Assembly: GCA_022846075.1 (NCBI GenBank)
Contig: AP025582.1
Coordinates: 310,001 to 374,000 of the forward strand
Origin: Oscillospiraceae bacterium
Lineage (GTDB): Bacteria > Bacillota > Clostridia > Oscillospirales > Oscillospiraceae
DNA length: 64,000 nucleotides
Reading direction: 5' to 3'
A program made the translations under genes and the position numbers. The notes below the pieces were generated by a model that saw nothing but the letters and a program-made list of their open reading frames with translations, ran no database searches and was not told the origin of the DNA. This document shows positions 23,367-31,420 of the stretch, in pieces. Every line of letters starts with the position of its first letter. Within the stretch, counting starts at the first letter, position 1.

Positions 23367-24628
23367 GTCCGTCCCTCCAGTTGCCGGATGAAGCTGGGGG
23401 TGAGGCCCTCCTTGAGAAGGACGCCCCGCTGGACGTCCTCCAGGGCGTGGCCCTTCCCCTTGAGCATCCGGTAGAAGTAGTTTTTCACCGCGCCGGAGAC
23501 GCGGTAGCTGTCCAGGATGTTGACCCCTGCCAGCTCGTCCCCGTCCATGACGGCGTGGATGTAGAGCCCCTTGTCCGGGGCGCCCAGGATACAGTCCCGG
23601 CCCCCGCGGCGGTTGTCCCCCATGCCCACGAAGTCCATGTTCATGAAGTGGGTGATGTTGTGGAGGATGTTGCCGTCGAACCGCTCCTCCCCGCCGGCCA
23701 TGTTGGCCCCGGCGGTGACCCCCTGGTGACCGGCGTTGGCCCACAGGCCGATGATGAGGTTCTGTCCCGACTGGAGGTCGGTGCCCTCGCAGCAGTCCCC
23801 GGCGGCGTAGACGCCGGGACAGGAGGTCTCCATGCGGGAATTGACGGTGATGCCCCGGCCCAGGGAAATCTCCGCCGGGTCCACCAGGGCGGTGTTGGCC
23901 CGGGTGCCGATGCAGAGGACCACGATGTCGGCGGGGGTCTCGCTGCCGTCGGTCATGTGGCAGAGAAGGCCCGTCCCCGTCTCCCTGGCCCCGTCCATGG
24001 CGCAGCCGAAGCGCAGCTCCACGCCCTGGGCGGTGAGGCGGCCCTCGATGGCCTTGGCCACCTCGGGGTAGGTGGACAGGGGGAAGATGCGCCCGGCCAT
24101 GTCGGCCAGCAGCACCTCCAGCCCGGCGGCCCGGCACAGCTCCACCACCTTGATGCCCACCATGGAGGCCCCCACCACCAGCACCCGTTTCAGGTCCCCC
24201 TGGGACAGGCGGGCGCGCAGGGCCTGGGCGTCGTCCATGGTGCGCATGAGGAAGGTGCGGTCTTTGGGGAGCCCCTCGATGGGCGGGGCGAAGGCCCTGG
24301 CCCCGGTGGAAAGCAGGATGGAGTCGAAGGTCTCGCTCTCCCCGCCCTCCAGCAGAAGTCGGCGGTTTTTCCCGTCCACCCGGGAAACCCGGCAGTTGGG
24401 CCGCAGGTCCAGCCGCAGCCGCGCGCCGATCTCCGGCAGGCTCCCGAAGGGGAAGGCGGCGTCAAAGGGGATGCGCCCGGCGGCGTAGTAGGTGGTGAGC
24501 ATGGGGTTGTAGGGGGCCAGGGAGTGGTCGGAAAAGACGGAAATCTCCGCCTGGGGGTCCCGGCGGCGCAGCTCCTCGGCGGCGTGGTAGCCAGCGCAGC
24601 CGAAGCCCACGATGGCGCACCGCCTCAT
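23363..24628 (-). CDS. FAD-dependent NAD(P)H oxidoreductase (pyridine nucleotide-disulfide class)
   Basis: 421 residues from ATG 24628, overlapping the upstream aminotransferase stop by 4 bases. Features: N-terminal FAD site VGFGCAGYHAAEEL (8-21), central NAD(P)H site VVGASMVGIKVVEL, and GVYAAGDCCEG with the Asp that contacts FAD. No redox CxxxxC is present, so it belongs with nitrite reductase/NADH-oxidase-like FAD proteins rather than disulfide reductases. In this operon it most likely shuttles electrons between NAD(P)H and the ferredoxin of the molybdopterin enzyme. Confidence 0.85.
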   Translation of the reverse strand: MRRCAIVGFGCAGYHAAEELRRRDPQAEISVFSDHSLAPYNPMLTTYYAAGRIPFDAAFPFGSLPEIGARLRLDLRPNCRVSRVDGKNRRLLLEGGESETFDSILLSTGARAFAPPIEGLPKDRTFLMRTMDDAQALRARLSQGDLKRVLVVGASMVGIKVVELCRAAGLEVLLADMAGRIFPLSTYPEVAKAIEGRLTAQGVELRFGCAMDGARETGTGLLCHMTDGSETPADIVVLCIGTRANTALVDPAEISLGRGITVNSRMETSCPGVYAAGDCCEGTDLQSGQNLIIGLWANAGHQGVTAGANMAGGEERFDGNILHNITHFMNMDFVGMGDNRRGGRDCILGAPDKGLYIHAVMDGDELAGVNILDSYRVSGAVKNYFYRMLKGKGHALEDVQRGVLLKEGLTPSFIRQLEGRT

Positions 24629-25809
24629 GCCAGACCCTCCACGGCTTTGGCGATCCGGCGGCAGGCCTCGGCCAGGGTGGCTCGGGGGGTGGCGAAGTTG
24701 AGGCGGACGAAGCCGGCGCCCTCGGGGCCGAAGGTGTGGCCCAGGTTGACCCCCACCTTGGCCTTGTGGATGAAAAGCTCCTCCAGAGCGCTGTCGGAGA
24801 GGTTCAAGCCCCGGCAGTCCAGCCAGACCATGTAGGTGGCCTCGGGGACCAGGGGGACAATGCCGGGGACATGGTCCCGGAAAAAGTCCAGCAGATATTG
24901 GCAGTTGCCCCACAGGTAATCCCGGAGCTGGGAGAGCCACTCCCCGGCGCCGTTGTAGGCGCTCTCGGTGGCCAGGATGCCGAAGAGGTTGGCGCTCATC
25001 AGGTGTTGGTTCTGGAGGGCGCGCTGGTACCGGGAGCGCTTGCCGGGGCAGGGGATGATGATGTCGGAGGTCTGGAGCCCTGCCAGGTTATAGCTCTTGG
25101 AGGCGGAGGTGCACAGCACCAGGTCGTTTTCAAAGCCCAGCTCATGGCACACCTGCCCCATGGAGACGAAGGGGTGCCCCGGCCAGCAGAAGCCGGCGTG
25201 GATCTCGTCGGCGATGAGGATGAGGTGGTGGTCGTGGCACAGCCGGGCCACCCGCTCCAGCTCCTCCCGGGTGAACACCCGGCCGCAGGGGTTGTGGGGG
25301 GTGCAGAAAATGAGCAGGGTGACGGCGGGATCGGCGGCCCTGGCCTCCAGGTCGGCCCAGTCCAGCTCGTAGCGGCCGTTTTCCAGCTTCAGAGAGGAGC
25401 GGACCACCTTCCGGCCGTTGTCCTCGATGAGGTGGGCGAAGGGGTGGTACATGGGGGAGGGCAGCAGGACCCCGTCCCCCGGCTGGGTGAGGCTCTGGAG
25501 GGCGTAGGCGACCCCATTGACCACGCCGGGGGCCCGGCAGAGCCACTCGTGGGAAATCTCCCACCCGGCGTCCTGGGCCATGTGGGCCGCCACGGCGTCC
25601 GCGTAGCTCTTCCCGGCAATGGGATAGCCGTAGACGCCCTGCTCCACCGCCCTGGCCAAAGTCTCCCGGACGCAGGGCGGGGCGGGGAAGTCCATGTCAG
25701 CGGTGGTCAGGGGGATGAGGTCGGGCTCCCCGAATTTCTCCTCCACGGTGTCCCACCGCAGAGAGTGGGTGCCCTTCCGGGAGGGGACACGGTCAAAATC
25801 AAATGCCAT
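24625..25809 (-). CDS. PLP-dependent C-S lyase/aminotransferase (MalY/PatB family)
   Basis: 394 residues. It starts FDFDRVPSRKGTHSLRWD, the MalY/PatB hallmark, and has LIFCTPHNPCGRVFTREEL, ADEIHAGFCWPGHPF and TSASKSYNLAGLQTS, where the Lys in SASKSYN is the expected PLP anchor. Family members cleave cystathionine or other cysteine S-conjugates to pyruvate, ammonia and a thiol. It is the first of four genes that overlap by 4 bases each, so its reaction is probably tied to the FAD/molybdopterin complex, for instance by supplying a sulfur compound. That link is inference. Confidence 0.88.
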   Translation of the reverse strand: MAFDFDRVPSRKGTHSLRWDTVEEKFGEPDLIPLTTADMDFPAPPCVRETLARAVEQGVYGYPIAGKSYADAVAAHMAQDAGWEISHEWLCRAPGVVNGVAYALQSLTQPGDGVLLPSPMYHPFAHLIEDNGRKVVRSSLKLENGRYELDWADLEARAADPAVTLLIFCTPHNPCGRVFTREELERVARLCHDHHLILIADEIHAGFCWPGHPFVSMGQVCHELGFENDLVLCTSASKSYNLAGLQTSDIIIPCPGKRSRYQRALQNQHLMSANLFGILATESAYNGAGEWLSQLRDYLWGNCQYLLDFFRDHVPGIVPLVPEATYMVWLDCRGLNLSDSALEELFIHKAKVGVNLGHTFGPEGAGFVRLNFATPRATLAEACRRIAKAVEGLA

Positions 25810-25835
25810 AACGAAACCCTTCTTTCCGAAAGTGA

Positions 25836-25863
25836 CTGGGGCCCCTCCGAGGAGGGACCCCAG
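25836..25863 (-). terminator. Hairpin between nhaC and the C-S lyase gene
   Basis: CTGGGG-CCCTCC pairs with GGAGGG-CCCCAG around a GA-rich loop. The minus strand continues TCACTTTCGGAAAG rather than a strong U-tract, so it may terminate only partly. Confidence 0.55.
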
Positions 25864-25876
25864 CTTGGATGAGCGG

Positions 25877-27226
25877 TTACTTGCCCGCGGCCGCGCGCTT
25901 TTTGCCAGGCTGGATGTTGAAGATGATACTGATGGCCACCGAGAGGATGATGAGGATGGGGTAGATGGCGAAGCCCACGATGCTGATGGGGTCGCCCACG
26001 CCGGTGAGCTGGGTGACGGTGAGGATCAAACCCTCCCAGAACACGAAGCCGTTGGCCGAGGTGGCGAAGATGTCCAGCAGGCTGGCGGTGCGCCGGGGGT
26101 CGATGTCGTACTGGTCGCCGATGTCCTTGGCCAGGGGGGCGGAGACCACGATGGCGCTGGTGCTGCGGAGCAGGACGCTCATGCAGAAGGACAATACGCA
26201 AATGCTGGCCTGGGCGCCCTTGGCGCTCTTGAGGTTGCCGGTGAGCTTCTGGATGAGCCAGTCCACGCCGCCGTTCTCGGCGATGATGCCCATGAGGCCC
26301 TTGACCAGCAGGGAGGTGAGGATGACGGTGGTCATGCCGGACATGCCGGAGCCGATGGCCCCCATAAAGGAGCGGAAGGTCAGCTCGCCCATGGCGAAGC
26401 CGATGACGCCGGAGAGAACGATGCCGGAGAGGAGCACGGTCATGATGTTGAGCCCGCACAGCGCGGCGATGAGGACAAAGATGTAGGGCAGGATCTTGAT
26501 GATGTTGTAGGCGCCCACCTCAATGGCCCCGCCGCTGCCAGACATGCCCAGGGCGGCATAAATGACGAGGGCCAGGATGGCGGCGGGGAGGACCATGAGG
26601 AAGTTCATCTTGAACTTGTCCTTCATCTCACAGCCCAGGCCCCGGGTGGCGGCGATGGTGGTGTCGGACACCATGGAGAGGTTGTCGCCGAACATGGCGC
26701 CCGCCACGCAGGCGGCCAGGGCGATGTTCACGTTGAGCCCCGCCTGCTCCACCAGGCCCACGGCGATGGGGGCCATGGCGGTGACCGAGCCCACGGAGGT
26801 GCCGATGGAGACGGCGATGAAGCCGGTGATGAGCATGATGCCCATATAGATCATGTTCTTGGGCAGGAAGGACAGGCACAGGTTCACCACGGAGTCCACG
26901 CCGCCCATGGCCTTGCTGACGGAGGTAAAGGAGCCGGCCAGCAGGAAGATGACCACCATCATCTGGACGGTGGGGTCCCCCATGGACTTGGAGAAGGTCT
27001 GGACCCGGCCCTCCACGCTGCCGCCCTTCCCCCAGAAGAAGGAGAAGACCACGGCCACCAGGGTGACGGCCAGGATGGGCAGGCCGTTGCCCGCCTGGGG
27101 CGCGCCGGTGACGGTGTTGAAGAGGATGTTCCCCAGCACCAGGCCGATGAGGACCAGGAAGGGGACGAAGGCCGCCCCTCCCATGTTTTGAATTTTTTTA
27201 TCCGCTGTTTTGACGTTGTCAGACAT
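25877..27226 (-). CDS. NhaC-family Na+/H+ antiporter
   Basis: 449 residues, about 11-12 membrane helices. Family features include ISVGTSVGSVTAMAPIAVGL-like sequence (here IGTSVGSVTAMAPIAVGL), AAAMFGDNLS-like GAMFGDNLSMVSDTTIAAT, and the C-terminal FVFWEGLILTV region. It would exchange Na+ for H+ or a related organic cation pair. Between a DUF554 gene and the C-S lyase operon on the same strand, it may belong to a larger unit controlled at 28128-28158. Some family members carry organic anions, so the substrate is not certain. Confidence 0.82.
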   Translation of the reverse strand: MSDNVKTADKKIQNMGGAAFVPFLVLIGLVLGNILFNTVTGAPQAGNGLPILAVTLVAVVFSFFWGKGGSVEGRVQTFSKSMGDPTVQMMVVIFLLAGSFTSVSKAMGGVDSVVNLCLSFLPKNMIYMGIMLITGFIAVSIGTSVGSVTAMAPIAVGLVEQAGLNVNIALAACVAGAMFGDNLSMVSDTTIAATRGLGCEMKDKFKMNFLMVLPAAILALVIYAALGMSGSGGAIEVGAYNIIKILPYIFVLIAALCGLNIMTVLLSGIVLSGVIGFAMGELTFRSFMGAIGSGMSGMTTVILTSLLVKGLMGIIAENGGVDWLIQKLTGNLKSAKGAQASICVLSFCMSVLLRSTSAIVVSAPLAKDIGDQYDIDPRRTASLLDIFATSANGFVFWEGLILTVTQLTGVGDPISIVGFAIYPILIILSVAISIIFNIQPGKKRAAAGK

Positions 27227-27351
27227 ACTCGTTTGCCACCTTTCTCAATTTCTCTCTCACGAAATGACTTGGGGACACGGGGCGTTTGATGGGGCTGTTT
27301 TCCCTCCTTTTGAAGAAGCAGGATCAAACCGTTGACGCGTCGGTTCGGCCG

Positions 27352-28050
27352 TTAAAACAAAACATTCCACAACGTGGAGATGGGAATGACGCACACCAGG
27401 GCGGGGAGCATATCCATCAGCGGGAAGGAGCAGATGCCGGTGATCTTGAGGCCCGTGGCCAGCATCAGCACTCCGCCGCAGGCGGTGAAGTCCTCCAGCG
27501 CCGCCGCCGGGGATACCCGCGTCAGCAGCGGCCCGCACAGGTAGAGGGCGCAGAGGATGAGGCACTGGGGCAGGCCGATGGCGCTCACCGCCAGGCCCAG
27601 GGAGGAGGCGAAGATGGCGGCGGTGAAGAAGTCCAGGATGGACTTGGCCAGCAGGACGCTGCCGTCCCCCGTGGCCCCGTATTGGATGGCCCCGAAGATG
27701 CCGGTGCCGCTGGCGCAGAAGAGGACCAGCACGCTGATGAGCCGGTCGGCGTCGGCGCTGGAGAAGGCCCCGCCTCCGGAGAGCCTGCCCCCCAGGGGGG
27801 CCGCCAGGGCGGTGACCCGGCGCTCCAGGAGCAGGAGGGTGCCGGCCAGGGAGCCCAGAACCACGGACAGCACCAGGGCGGGCAAGGTCTGGGTATGGGT
27901 CAGGCTGATGACGCCGATGGCGATGGAGCAAAGGCCGAAGATGCGGTTGAGGGTGGCCTTGAGGGCCTCGTCCAGCCGCCGGCCCAGCAGTGCCCCCAAG
28001 ATGCCGCCCAGGCAGACGGCGCCGCTGTCGATCAAGACGCAGATGGGCAT
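27352..28050 (-). CDS. DUF554 membrane protein
   Basis: 232 residues, with about seven hydrophobic segments. It matches the DUF554 (YdfK-like) family: an N-terminal IDSGAVCLGGILGALLGRRL, the GLCSIAIGVISL segment, ILDFFTAAIFASSLGLAV, and ALVCVIPISTLW at the end. Function unknown, probably transport. AGGAGG precedes the ATG. Its promoter carries a MerR-type 19-base spacer with a perfect dyad, and a MerR gene lies just upstream, so it is probably induced by that regulator's effector. The imperfect inverted repeat 28091-28130 lies in its leader. Confidence 0.82.
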   Translation of the reverse strand: MPICVLIDSGAVCLGGILGALLGRRLDEALKATLNRIFGLCSIAIGVISLTHTQTLPALVLSVVLGSLAGTLLLLERRVTALAAPLGGRLSGGGAFSSADADRLISVLVLFCASGTGIFGAIQYGATGDGSVLLAKSILDFFTAAIFASSLGLAVSAIGLPQCLILCALYLCGPLLTRVSPAAALEDFTACGGVLMLATGLKITGICSFPLMDMLPALVCVIPISTLWNVLF

Positions 28051-28127
28051 TCGCTTTGCCTCCTTGTGATGGAATCGTGGTCATACGGAAAATGACGGCC
28101 AAAGAGGCTGCGTCCTCCTTGACCGTC

Positions 28128-28158
28128 ATTATAGGATGTATAGCGGTTATACACGCAA
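28128..28158 (-). promoter_or_regulatory. MerR-type promoter of the DUF554 gene
   Basis: On the minus strand TTGCGT (28153-28158) and TATAAT (28128-28133) are 19 bases apart. The spacer holds the perfect dyad GTATA-ACCGC-TATAC (28138-28152). This is the standard MerR-activated layout, and the MerR gene 28194-29015 is the immediate neighbour. Confidence 0.75.
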
Positions 28159-28193
28159 GTGGGCAAAATGGATAAAATGTCGAAAAAGACCGT

Positions 28194-29015
28194 TTAGGCC
28201 AGCAAGATTTGAAGCTGGCAGAAGTCGGACTTCAGATGGACGTAGTCATAAAAGGTGGCGTCCAGCAGGCAGATGTCGATGATGTCCCCCCGGAGCTTGT
28301 AGCCCCGCTTCTCCGCCACGGAGAGCATGTGGTAGGCGGGCTCCGGCTCGTAGGGCATCCCGGTCTTGTACATGCACAGGTAATCCCCCTCGGGGAACTC
28401 CAAAAACTCCTCCGCCTCGGGGGCGGTCTCGGGCACGATGAGGAAGGAGCCCGCCCCGGCCAGGGGGGCATCGGTGTAGAGGCTGTCCCTGCGCAGGAGG
28501 GAGCCCATGCTGCCGGACAGGATAAGCCCCCGGCCGGTGAGCCGCTTTCGGACGTCCATGGTGGCCATGTGGAGGGCGGAGCGGTCCAGCGGTCCCTTTT
28601 CCCAGGCCTGGAAGGCCCCCCGCCGCCGGGGCAGGTGCTCCAGGGTGAAGGTATCCTCCCGCTCCAGATCCTTTCCCTTTCGGTAGAGGATAAGCCGGTT
28701 TTCGATGGCCTTTTGGATGTCCCGCTGGCGGCGGATTTCCTCGTCGATCTCCCGCCACCGCCGCTCCAGCAGCTCGGCGGCGCTCTCCGGCGCCCGGCGG
28801 GAGAGCTGCTGGCGGATGGTTTCCAGGGGCACGCCGATGGACTTGAGGGTGCAGATCTCCCGCAAAATGGGGATCTGGGCGGAGGAGTAGACGCGGTTTC
28901 CGTTCTCGTCCAGACGTTGGGGAGAAAAGAGGCCGATCTTGTGGTAATAGATCAACGTCTGCCGGGACAGGCCGTGGAGGGAAGCCATCTGGCTGATGGA
29001 CAGCTCGATGGACAT
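28194..29015 (-). CDS. MerR-family regulator with GyrI-like domain
   Basis: 273 residues from ATG 29015 (AAGGAG in front); upstream codons are not family-like. The DNA-binding part reads ISQMASLHGLSRQTLIYYHKIGLFSPQRLDENGNRVYSSAQ (about 6-47), followed by a helix rich in charged residues (ERRWREIDEEIRRQRD) and a C-terminal effector domain (about 125-273). It should bind the dyad in the 19-base spacer upstream of the DUF554 gene, 50 bases beyond its own stop. Ligand unknown; being beside DUF554, NhaC and a C-S lyase, a small exported metabolite or ionic stress is possible. Confidence 0.87.
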   Translation of the reverse strand: MSIELSISQMASLHGLSRQTLIYYHKIGLFSPQRLDENGNRVYSSAQIPILREICTLKSIGVPLETIRQQLSRRAPESAAELLERRWREIDEEIRRQRDIQKAIENRLILYRKGKDLEREDTFTLEHLPRRRGAFQAWEKGPLDRSALHMATMDVRKRLTGRGLILSGSMGSLLRRDSLYTDAPLAGAGSFLIVPETAPEAEEFLEFPEGDYLCMYKTGMPYEPEPAYHMLSVAEKRGYKLRGDIIDICLLDATFYDYVHLKSDFCQLQILLA

Positions 29016-29072
29016 AGAGAACACTCCTTCAATAGAGGGGGCAGATACCCCGTTGATGGGGATGACAAAAAT

Positions 29073-29101
29073 ATCATAACATGTTTTGCTCCGGCGCGCA
29101 A
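29073..29101 (-). promoter_or_regulatory. Promoter of the MerR gene
   Basis: TTGCGC (29096-29101) and TATGAT (29073-29078) on the minus strand, 17 bases apart. Confidence 0.55.
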
Positions 29102-29132
29102 AGGTCATCTCTTCCATTTGCGTTCTTTGGGC

Positions 29133-29162
29133 TTGACAAAGGGGGATGGAAGGTGTTATGTT
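29133..29162 (+). promoter_or_regulatory. Promoter of the Moco biosynthesis operon
   Basis: TTGACA (29133-29138), 18 bases, then TATGTT (29157-29162). A GC-rich hairpin (about 29171-29191) follows at the expected 5' end of the RNA, ahead of the riboswitch. Confidence 0.65.
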
Positions 29163-29206
29163 GGAAAAAAGCATCCGGCCGGGCCGGGTGCCCTTTTAAA
29201 AATTGA

Positions 29207-29290
29207 ATTCTCCGAGCCTGCCCGCCTACGGCAAACGCTATGGTGGCCGGGCCAGGGTCCCGCTGGAAACGGCCGGGCCTTCCATGCTTG
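29207..29290 (+). ncRNA. Moco-type riboswitch, copy 1 (with terminator)
   Basis: A structured leader in front of mobB-moeA-moaC-moaA. It shares ordered blocks with the leader of modA at 33988-34068: CGAGCC, then AACGC.ATGG or ACGCCATGGG, a CCGGGCCA/CGGGCCA block, GTCCCGCTGGAAACGG against GTACGCCGGGAAACGG, GCCTTCC, and TTGAAAAGGAG. As I recall it, this pattern and the gene context fit the Moco RNA motif. A rho-independent terminator follows 45 bases later, so control is probably by transcription termination when cofactor is plentiful. Confidence 0.8.
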
Positions 29291-29334
29291 AAAAGGAGAG
29301 GAGCCAAGGGCCGCGGGGGACCGTGGCTCTCCGT

Positions 29335-29370
29335 CCTCGCCTTTCGAACAGAAAGGCGGGGATTTTTTAT
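29335..29370 (+). terminator. Riboswitch-linked terminator before mobB
   Basis: CCTCGCCTTTC (29335-29345) pairs with GAAAGGCGGGG (29351-29361), followed by ATTTTTTAT. It is upstream of the operon it would shut off. Confidence 0.88.
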
Positions 29371-29391
29371 GAAGGCAGGGAGGCGTAAGCG

Positions 29392-29898
29392 ATGCCGAGT
29401 ATCCCGGTGTGGTCCCTGGTGGCCCAGTCCAATACGGGCAAGACCACCTATCTGGAAAAACTGATCCCAGCCCTGGGCCGTCTGGGCCTGACGGTGGGGG
29501 TGGTGAAGCATGACGCCCACGACTTTGAGATCGACTACGAGGGCAAGGACTCCTGGCGGCTGAGCCGGGCGGGGGCGGAGGTCACCGCCGTGGTCTCCTC
29601 CACCCAGGCCGCCTTCGTGGAGCGGCGGCCCCTCACCCCGGAAGAGGCGGTGGGACGGGTCCGGGGTGTGGACCTCATCCTGACGGAGGGCTTCAAGCAC
29701 GGGCCATGGCCCAAGCTGGCCTTCTGCCGGGTGGGGCGGGAGCCGGTGGTGCCGCTGGAGGAGTGCGCGGCCCTCATTACCGACGCGCCGCCGGAGGACT
29801 GCCCGGTGCCCCTGTTCCCGACGGAGGACCCGGAGCCCCTGGCCCTGTGGCTGGCGGGGCAGCTGGAACGGCGGAATGTGAAGGAGGAAGATCAATGA
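29392..29898 (+). CDS. mobB: Molybdopterin-guanine dinucleotide biosynthesis protein MobB
   Basis: 168 residues. P-loop variant SNTGKTTYLEKLIPAL (13-28), GVVKHDAHDFEID (about 36-48), DSWRLSRAGAEV and LILTEGFKHGPWPKL are standard MobB features. It is a GTP-binding accessory to MobA in making the guanine dinucleotide form of the cofactor. First gene of an overlapping Moco operon, preceded by a riboswitch and terminator. mobA itself is separated at 305-883. Confidence 0.92.
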   Translation: MPSIPVWSLVAQSNTGKTTYLEKLIPALGRLGLTVGVVKHDAHDFEIDYEGKDSWRLSRAGAEVTAVVSSTQAAFVERRPLTPEEAVGRVRGVDLILTEGFKHGPWPKLAFCRVGREPVVPLEECAALITDAPPEDCPVPLFPTEDPEPLALWLAGQLERRNVKEEDQ

Positions 29899-30923
29899 AA
29901 CTGATCCGTACCGAAGACGCGGTGGGCCACGTGCTCTGCCACGATATGACCCGTATCGTCAAGGGGGTCTCCAAGGGCCCCGCCTTCCGCAAAGGCCATG
30001 TTGTGGCCCCCGAGGACATCCCCGTCCTGTTGTCCATGGGTAAGGAAAACCTCTATGTCTGGGAGAAGGAGCCGGGGATGCTCCACGAAAACGAGGCGGC
30101 GGAGATTTTGTACCAAATCTGCGCCGGCGGGGCGGAAAACCTGGTCCCCTCCGAGGTGAAGGAGGGGAAGATCGAGGTCTCCGCCGGGGAGGACGGCCTG
30201 CTCCTCATCGACACGGAGCGGCTCCAAAAGCTCAATTCCCTGGGGGAGCTGATGATCGCCACCCGCCACGGCCATCAGGCGGTCCGGAAGGGGGACAAGC
30301 TGGCGGGCACCCGCGTCATCCCTCTGGTCATCCGGGCGGAGAAGATGGAGGCGGCCCGGGCCGCCGCAGGGGACAAACCCCTGCTGGAGCTGCGGCCCTT
30401 CCGGCCCAGAAAGGTGGCCATCGTCACCACCGGCAGCGAGGTGCGGAAGGGCCTCATCACCGACACCTTTACCCCCGTGCTGGAGGAAAAGGTGGGGGAG
30501 TACGGCTGTCAGGTCATGGGACACATCTGCCCCGGGGACGACCCGGCGGCCATCACCGCCGCCATTTTGGACTATAAGGCCCAGGGGGCGGAGCTCATCC
30601 TCTGCTCCGGCGGCATGAGCGTGGACCCCGACGACAAGACCCCGCTGGCCATCAAGAACACCGGGGCCCGGGTGGTGAGCTACGGCGCCCCCGTCCTCCC
30701 CGGTGCCATGCTGATGGTAGCCTATCTGGACGGCGTGCCCGTGGCCGGCCTGCCCGGCTGCGTCATGTACGCCAAGCGCACCGTGTTCGACCTGGTGCTT
30801 CCCCTTTTCCTGGCCGGTGTGCCGGTGAGGTTGGAGGACCTGGCCGCCATGGGCCACGGGGGGCTGTGCCTGAACTGCGAAGTCTGCACCTACCCGAACT
30901 GCGGCTTTGGAAAGGGGTGGTGA
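29895..30923 (+). CDS. Molybdopterin-binding MoeA-like protein with Cys-rich tail
   Basis: 342 residues from ATG 29895, overlapping mobB by 4 bases. It has an N-terminal region ([30 protein letters not shown]) and a MoCF_biosynth domain (about 170-310; [27 protein letters not shown]), but not the full MoeA length. This is a known short molybdopterin-binding family in anaerobes whose role is not well defined. The end [18 protein letters not shown] carries four Cys that could bind metal. A separate full-length MoeA is at 36747-37919. Confidence 0.83.
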   Translation: MKLIRTEDAVGHVLCHDMTRIVKGVSKGPAFRKGHVVAPEDIPVLLSMGKENLYVWEKEPGMLHENEAAEILYQICAGGAENLVPSEVKEGKIEVSAGEDGLLLIDTERLQKLNSLGELMIATRHGHQAVRKGDKLAGTRVIPLVIRAEKMEAARAAAGDKPLLELRPFRPRKVAIVTTGSEVRKGLITDTFTPVLEEKVGEYGCQVMGHICPGDDPAAITAAILDYKAQGAELILCSGGMSVDPDDKTPLAIKNTGARVVSYGAPVLPGAMLMVAYLDGVPVAGLPGCVMYAKRTVFDLVLPLFLAGVPVRLEDLAAMGHGGLCLNCEVCTYPNCGFGKGW

Positions 30924-30925
30924 GC

Positions 30926-31420
30926 GTGCCGCTCAATCATTTTGACGCCGCCGGCAACGCCGTCATGGTGGACGTCTCCCAAAAGACGGACACCGTCCGC
31001 CAGGCCACGGCGGCGGGCCGCATCCTGGTGAGCCCGGAGTGCTTCCGGGCCATTCAGGGGGGCACCGCCAAGAAGGGGGACGTGCTGGGGGTGGCTCGGG
31101 TGGCCGGGATCATGGCCACCAAGCACACCTCCGACCTGATCCCCCTGTGCCACCCCCTGCCCATCACCAAGGTGTCGGTGGACTTTACCCTGCTGGAGGA
31201 TATCCACGCTGTGGAGGCGGAGTGCACCGTCTCCTGCACCGGGAAGACCGGGGTGGAGATGGAGGCCCTCACCGGCTGCACCGTGGCCCTCCTCACCATC
31301 TACGACATGTGCAAGGCCATGGACCGGGGCATGACCCTCACCGGGGTCTACCTCCGGGAGAAGGACGGGGGCAAGAGCGGCCGTATTTTCAACGCCGCCC
31401 CCCGGGAGGACGGGACATGA
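30926..31420 (+). CDS. moaC: Cyclic pyranopterin monophosphate synthase MoaC
   Basis: 164 residues from GTG 30926, the choice that puts GGGG (30914-30917) at 8 bases and yields [23 protein letters not shown] 30920 is too close to its site. Hallmarks: [16 protein letters not shown] (about 67-82), [32 protein letters not shown], and KSGRI at the C-terminus. It finishes the first step of Moco synthesis started by MoaA, whose gene overlaps its stop by 4 bases. Confidence 0.95.
   Translation: MPLNHFDAAGNAVMVDVSQKTDTVRQATAAGRILVSPECFRAIQGGTAKKGDVLGVARVAGIMATKHTSDLIPLCHPLPITKVSVDFTLLEDIHAVEAECTVSCTGKTGVEMEALTGCTVALLTIYDMCKAMDRGMTLTGVYLREKDGGKSGRIFNAAPREDGT

Noticed and set aside
20724-23474. 916-codon plus-strand open frame opposite the molybdopterin genes
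   Set aside because: Pure GC-rich antisense shadow: dominated by Gly, Pro, Arg, His and Val, no domain, no ribosome site; the minus strand encodes clear proteins.
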